Of a stretch of 64,000 bases of DNA, positions 60,418-64,000 are shown piece after piece. Location of the stretch: positions 1,178,001 through 1,242,000 of the forward strand of contig JADKFS010000001.1 in assembly GCA_016717335.1 (NCBI GenBank), given 5' to 3'. Below the pieces are notes generated by a model. The model was not told the origin of the DNA, ran no database searches, and saw nothing but the letters and a program-made list of their open reading frames with translations. The translations under genes were made by a program, and so were the position numbers. This DNA comes from Candidatus Ribeiella danica. GTDB taxonomy: Bacteria; Chloroflexota; Chloroflexia; Chloroflexales; Roseiflexaceae. Every line of letters begins with the position of its first letter. The first letter of the stretch is position 1.

Positions 60418-61452
60418 GTGGTACCCCCAGCGATTGAAGCCAGCGCGCTGACCAAGCGCTTCCGCAAACTGCAAACCTATCGCGACCTGCTGCTCTACCC
60501 CTGGCGCCGCCCCGATCACCTTGCCGTCGACCAGGTCTCGCTGCGTGTCGAGCGCGGCGAGCTGTTCGGGATTCTCGGCCAGAACGGCGCCGGAAAGACC
60601 ACGCTGATCAAGATGCTGTGCACCGCCCTGCTGCCCTCCTCGGGCGGCGCGGCCGTCGCAGGCTACGATGTCGTCCGGCAGGCCCGCCAGGTGCGCGAGC
60701 GGATCGGGCTGGTCAGCGGCGAGGAGCGCTCCTTCTACTGGCGGCTGACCGGCCGCCAGAACCTGGAGTTCTTCGCGGCGCTGCACCACGTATCTGGGTC
60801 GGTCGCGCGCCGCCGGATCGACGATCTGCTGGGTCGGGTCGGGCTGGCCGACGCAGCCGACCGGCCGTTCCGGACATACTCCAGCGGCATGCGCCAGAAG
60901 CTGGCGATCGCGCGCGGCCTGCTGAACACGCCCCAAGTGCTGTTCATGGACGAGCCGACCCGCTCGCTCGACCCGATCTCGGCCCAGTCGATGCGGCGCT
61001 TCGTCGCCGAGCATATCATCGGCGAGCTCGGCTGCACGGTCATCCTGGCCACACACTCCATGGCCGAGGCCGAGGAGCTGTGCGACCGGCTGGCGCTGAT
61101 CCAGGCCGGGCGGATCGTCGCGCAGGGGACGATCGCCCAGCTGCGCCAGGGCCTGCACTACGGCGTCCGCTGCGAGCTGCGCGTGCGCCACCTCCCGCCC
61201 GAGCTGCCCGAGGCGCTGCGGCGCAGCGCCGGCGTCATCGAGGTGGCGGCAGCCCGCGAAGAATCCGGCCACCTGCTGCAGCTGACCCTCAGCGAAGAGG
61301 GGCCGGTGCTGGCCGCGATGCTGCGCGAGATCGTCGAGGCCGGGGCCGATATCTATAGCTTCCAGACACACCAGGTCACCCTCGAAGAGATCTACCTCCA
61401 CACGCTGAGCCCGGCGCTGCCGGCGCCGACAACGGCAGAGGCGCTATGTTAA
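60418..61452 (+). CDS. ABC transporter ATP-binding protein (exporter, NatA/CcmA type)
   Basis: 344 residues from GTG 60418, with AGG eight bases upstream; longer frames upstream are in the hairpin. Walker A GILGQNGAGKTTLIKML (54-61 core), signature YSSGMRQKLAIARGLL, Walker B VLFMDEPTRSLDP and switch His in VILATHSMAEAEELCDRL. With the permease encoded next, it would export the mature peptide. The stop overlaps the permease start. Confidence 0.94.
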   Translation: MVPPAIEASALTKRFRKLQTYRDLLLYPWRRPDHLAVDQVSLRVERGELFGILGQNGAGKTTLIKMLCTALLPSSGGAAVAGYDVVRQARQVRERIGLVSGEERSFYWRLTGRQNLEFFAALHHVSGSVARRRIDDLLGRVGLADAADRPFRTYSSGMRQKLAIARGLLNTPQVLFMDEPTRSLDPISAQSMRRFVAEHIIGELGCTVILATHSMAEAEELCDRLALIQAGRIVAQGTIAQLRQGLHYGVRCELRVRHLPPELPEALRRSAGVIEVAAAREESGHLLQLTLSEEGPVLAAMLREIVEAGADIYSFQTHQVTLEEIYLHTLSPALPAPTTAEALC

Positions 61453-62258
61453 GCCAACTGCGGGTCCCGTGGGCCTTCATCGTCCGCGACTTTCGCGTGG
61501 ACGTCAGCTACAAGCTCGGCTTCATCTTTCGCGTGATCAGCGCGATCCTCACCGTCGCGATCTACTACTTCATCGCCAACGTCTTCGGCGACACGGCCGC
61601 ACCCTACCTCAAAGCCTACGGGGGCAGCTACTTCGCGTTCGTCGTCATTGGGGTCGCGTTTACCGACTACATGGTGATCGGGACGAACGCGATCGGGGAG
61701 AGCATTCGCGATGGGCAGACGACCGGGACGCTGGAGCTGATGCTGCTCAGCCCCACGCGCCTGGCGGTCACGCTGCTCTCGACCTCGCTCTGGAGCTACG
61801 TGTTCGCGACGCTGCGGATCGCGGTGTACCTGGTCGTCGGCACGGCGCTGGGCATGAGCCTCGGCAACGCGAACATTCCGGTCGCGCTCGTGGCGCTGGT
61901 GCTCGCGATGATCAGCTTCAGCGCGCTGGGCCTGTTCACCGCCAGCGTGATCATCCTGATGAAGCGCGGCGACCCGCTCGGCTGGGGGCTGCGCATCAGC
62001 TCGGTGATCCTGAGCGGCGTCTACTACCCGGTCGGCGTCCTGCCGGGCTGGCTGCGGCTGGTCGGCCAGGCGCTGCCGCTGACGCACGCGCTGGAGCTGC
62101 TGCGCCGATCGCTGCTGCTGGGCGAGGGGTTCTCGCAGCTCGCAGGCGAGTTTCTCACGCTGGCGGCCCTCGCGCTGGCGCTGTTCGTGTTCGGGCTGCT
62201 GGCCTGCCAGATCGCGATCCAGATTGCGCGCACGGATGGAAGCCTATCGCATTATTAG
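61446..62258 (+). CDS. ABC-2 type permease (exporter)
   Basis: 270 residues with six membrane helices, the usual ABC-2 size. The end of the family shows in GVYYPVGVLPGWLRLVGQAL and the following PLTHALELLRRSLL. It is translationally coupled to the ATPase and is the last gene of the RiPP operon. It likely forms a dimer with the ATPase dimer to export the peptide. Confidence 0.94.
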   Translation: MLSQLRVPWAFIVRDFRVDVSYKLGFIFRVISAILTVAIYYFIANVFGDTAAPYLKAYGGSYFAFVVIGVAFTDYMVIGTNAIGESIRDGQTTGTLELMLLSPTRLAVTLLSTSLWSYVFATLRIAVYLVVGTALGMSLGNANIPVALVALVLAMISFSALGLFTASVIILMKRGDPLGWGLRISSVILSGVYYPVGVLPGWLRLVGQALPLTHALELLRRSLLLGEGFSQLAGEFLTLAALALALFVFGLLACQIAIQIARTDGSLSHY

Positions 62259-62440
62259 CCCGATACAGTTCAGAGTGGGGGCTGGGCAGGCTTCGCCCAC
62301 CGCCATACCTCCCCAGCTGCAAAGCTCATCGCGGCCAAGCAAAACCTTGCCTTAGGAAGCTTCGATGGATTGTAAAAGAAGAGGTCCGAGGTCGTTTATA
62401 GTTTTGTTGCCAGATATATCAAAAGAGAGGGGGCATCCCA
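62259..62440. other. Gap before lipoprotein gene
   Basis: 182 bases; GAGAGGGGG before 62441 is the ribosome binding site. A weak TATAGT box near 62397 may belong to its promoter. Confidence 0.4.
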
Positions 62441-63181
62441 ATGCGGCGATTCATTATTCTTTTTGTCTTGCTCCTCACGGCGTGCGGAAGACCGGCCACC
62501 GTTGCACCGCCAACATCTCTCCCGCCAACAGCATCCGCCGATACCTCGTCGGCCGACCCGTGCGGGGAGGAGACGCTTCGCGCGTATCGCAATACCTACA
62601 CGACGATCATCAGCCGCTGGGGCAGCGCCGCGATCAGCGCCGGCAATAAGCCGGCGGCCGAGCTTCCGGCGGTGATCGAGCAGCTGCAGGCGATTGCCGG
62701 CGACCTCAACGGCCTCGAGCCGCCGGCGTGCGCCAAGCAGGCCCACGGCGAGAGCCTGCAGGCGATGCAGATGGCGATCGCGGGATATCAGAATCTGGTG
62801 GCTAGTAAAGATGCCGGCACCATGATCCGCGACTCGATCGATCAGCTCGCGGATGCGCGTCTCAGGATCGCCGCGCTGCCTGACCAGCCGGCGCCCACGC
62901 CGACGACCGAGGCGACCCCCACGATCCAGGCGACCTTCACGCCGCTGCCGACCGTGACGCCGACCAGCACGCCGGAGCCGACCGCGACGCCACTGCCGCG
63001 CAAAGGCGTGATCGGCAGCTCGCGCGCGCAAGTCTTCGAGACGCCGACCAGCAACACGCCGATCAAAACCCTGCTCAAGGATACGGCGATTCTGGTGTTC
63101 GAGGTGCAGAAGGGCCGGCTGCATATTCGGGCGGGCAGCCTCGATGGCTGGGTCTCGCAGTCGTCCGTCATTATCAAGTAG
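62441..63181 (+). CDS. Lipoprotein with C-terminal SH3-like domain
   Basis: 246 residues. A lipobox LLLTACG (Cys near residue 15) follows a short hydrophobic signal. Residues about 35-150 form a helical domain (ISRWGSAAISAGNKPAAELP, IRDSIDQLADARLRIAALPD). A Thr/Pro linker (TPTTEATPTIQ and more) leads to a bacterial SH3-like domain at 186-246 with SRAQVFETPTSNTPIKTL and DGWVSQSSV. It is likely anchored outside the membrane and binds cell-wall material. Confidence 0.88.
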   Translation: MRRFIILFVLLLTACGRPATVAPPTSLPPTASADTSSADPCGEETLRAYRNTYTTIISRWGSAAISAGNKPAAELPAVIEQLQAIAGDLNGLEPPACAKQAHGESLQAMQMAIAGYQNLVASKDAGTMIRDSIDQLADARLRIAALPDQPAPTPTTEATPTIQATFTPLPTVTPTSTPEPTATPLPRKGVIGSSRAQVFETPTSNTPIKTLLKDTAILVFEVQKGRLHIRAGSLDGWVSQSSVIIK

Positions 63182-63448
63182 TCGTACGTTTACAAACCCC
63201 ACCCCCTGCCCCCTCCCCTGCCAGGGGAGGGGGTTTCTTTTTCGTGGGTGTGGCACGGCGGCATAGCCGCCGCACCACACCCACGAACGATCTCCCCCGC
63301 TCCCGGCGGGGGAGCGGGGGCACATGATTCGGCAGCGCGGTTTCGGCTTCGCCGAAACCGCGCTGCCGCTCAACATGCGAGAGAGCGGAGAGATCAAAAC
63401 ACCCCGCTCCCAATCCTGGGAGCGGGGTGTGACGTGGTATCGACAGAG
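63182..63448. repeat. Cluster of inverted repeats
   Basis: At least four hairpins: CCCCTCCCCTGCCAGGGGAGG (split arms, about 63210-63235), GTGTGGCACGGCGG with its partner (63246-63286), CCCGCTCCCGGCGGGGGAGCGGG (63296-63319) and the CGGCAGCGCGGTTTCGGC/GCCGAAACCGCGCTGCCG pair (63331-63370). A further terminator-like GCTCCC/GGGAGC hairpin at 63406-63426 faces the converging genes. Confidence 0.75.
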
Positions 63449-64000
63449 CTATCGCTCCATCAGCGGGATATAGATTGTGCCGCCTTCGTACGGCCTGGGC
63501 GTGGCCGTGGCCGTCGGCGTCGCCGTGGCTAGCGGTGTGGCTGTGGCCGTGGCGGTCGGCGTCGCCGGGCGAGCCGTGGCAGATGGCGTCGGCGTGCCGA
63601 CCGGCACCACGGGGCTGATCGCGATGTAGTTGTGGAAGTAGTAGTCCAGGGTGGCGGTGTCGATCTGGGCCTCGTTGTCGTGGCTCGCCATCACGACAAT
63701 GCCGCTGCCGCTGTTGACCGTCTGCTTGGTCGAGGTCAGGTTGTTGAGCGCGTAGCCGTTCTTGGTCATGAACAGCGTGCCGGGGCCGGGCGAAAACTGG
63801 ATCGAGCTCAGGCTGGTCGACTTGTAGTAGATGTAGCCGCCGCTCTCGGTCGAGGTAAACACGTACAGCTTGCGGTTCTCAGTGTCGATCAGCAGGATCG
63901 GCCGGGTCTGTTTATCCTCGCGGACGCTCTCCACGTAGGGCGTCCAAGTGTAGCTGCCGCTCTGCTTCTTCGCCACGAGCAGGAGCAGCTGCGGGCTGCC
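63449..64000 (-). CDS. Secreted protein, C-terminal part (runs off the window)
   Basis: The frame is open to the window edge; the 5' end lies outside. The visible part starts GSPQLLLLVAKKQSGSYTW, which looks like the inside of a beta-propeller or similar sheet protein. It continues with LLIDTENRKLYVFTSTE, GTLFMTKNGYALNNL and ATLDYYFHNYIA. The C-terminal 45 residues are Thr/Pro/Ala repeats ending in GGTIYIPLMER, like the secreted protein at 54576. Confidence 0.75.
   Translation of the reverse strand, partial: GSPQLLLLVAKKQSGSYTWTPYVESVREDKQTRPILLIDTENRKLYVFTSTESGGYIYYKSTSLSSIQFSPGPGTLFMTKNGYALNNLTSTKQTVNSGSGIVVMASHDNEAQIDTATLDYYFHNYIAISPVVPVGTPTPSATARPATPTATATATPLATATPTATATPRPYEGGTIYIPLMER

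Noticed and set aside
57082..62258. A complete lasso peptide cluster
   Set aside because: No asparagine-synthetase-like cyclase or transglutaminase-type protease is encoded in the window, so I call it RiPP-like only.
63182..63448. Possible attachment site
   Set aside because: Only inverted repeats are present; no tRNA or integrase nearby, and the hairpins belong to dispersed repeat families.

Overview
The window is GC-rich chromosomal DNA, most likely from a filamentous Chloroflexota (Roseiflexus/Kouleothrix/Herpetosiphon-like). The lineage is inferred from gene style: Thr/Pro-rich secreted proteins ending in a (L/I)Y(L/I)P-type tail, an AAA ATPase of a kind common in that phylum, serine/threonine kinases with FHA proteins, and intergenic regions made of 7-8 bp repeats. 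I saw no rRNA, tRNA, CRISPR array, transposase or phage integrase.

Region 1 (1-25,070, minus strand) is an extracellular contractile injection system (eCIS/Afp/PVC-like) locus. In transcription order it encodes an AAA ATPase, a protein resembling a dead M91 peptidase, a small DUF4157 protein, a Pvc16-like cap protein, sheath, tube 1, a tail-chaperone-like protein, a 59-residue protein, tube 2, a long repeat-rich DUF4157 protein, a LysM baseplate protein, a VgrG-like spike, a PAAR tip, a gp25-like wedge, baseplate J, a tail-I baseplate protein with an N-terminal FHA domain, a kinase-FHA-transmembrane protein, a second FHA membrane protein and the start of another kinase. This suggests an injection apparatus controlled by phosphorylation through FHA domains. 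Baseplate J and the long DUF4157 protein each carry an apparent one-base frameshift.

Region 2 (25,600-40,900) holds housekeeping and signalling genes: an RNA m5U methyltransferase, a sulfotransferase, a divergent LeuD-like protein, an AAA ATPase with a winged-helix-like N-terminus, Aat, a CHAT protease, an amidohydrolase, a NarL-type regulator with two tandem-duplicated histidine kinases, a membrane protein and an AI-2E family permease.

Region 3 (41,200-53,800, plus strand) concerns sugar phosphates and envelope polysaccharide: an O-antigen-ligase-like protein, mannose-6-phosphate isomerase, a hexose-phosphate mutase and a degenerate copy, two YvcK-like proteins (one membrane-anchored and degenerate), a sugar nucleotidyltransferase with hexapeptide repeats, a Nudix hydrolase and an SRPBCC-FAD oxidoreductase.

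Region 4 (53,756-64,000) has a secreted lamin-tail/DUF11 protein, then a compact RiPP-like cluster: nucleotidyltransferase, PqqD-like RRE, HPr-kinase-like protein, SipW-like S26 peptidase, a 31-codon precursor with a YxxP leader, a strong hairpin and an ABC exporter. No lasso cyclase or transglutaminase-type leader peptidase is present. A lipoprotein and the C-terminal end of a secreted protein close the window.

Throughout, mosaics of 7-8 bp tandem repeats fill gene gaps. Related inverted-repeat pieces also lie in frame inside at least four genes.
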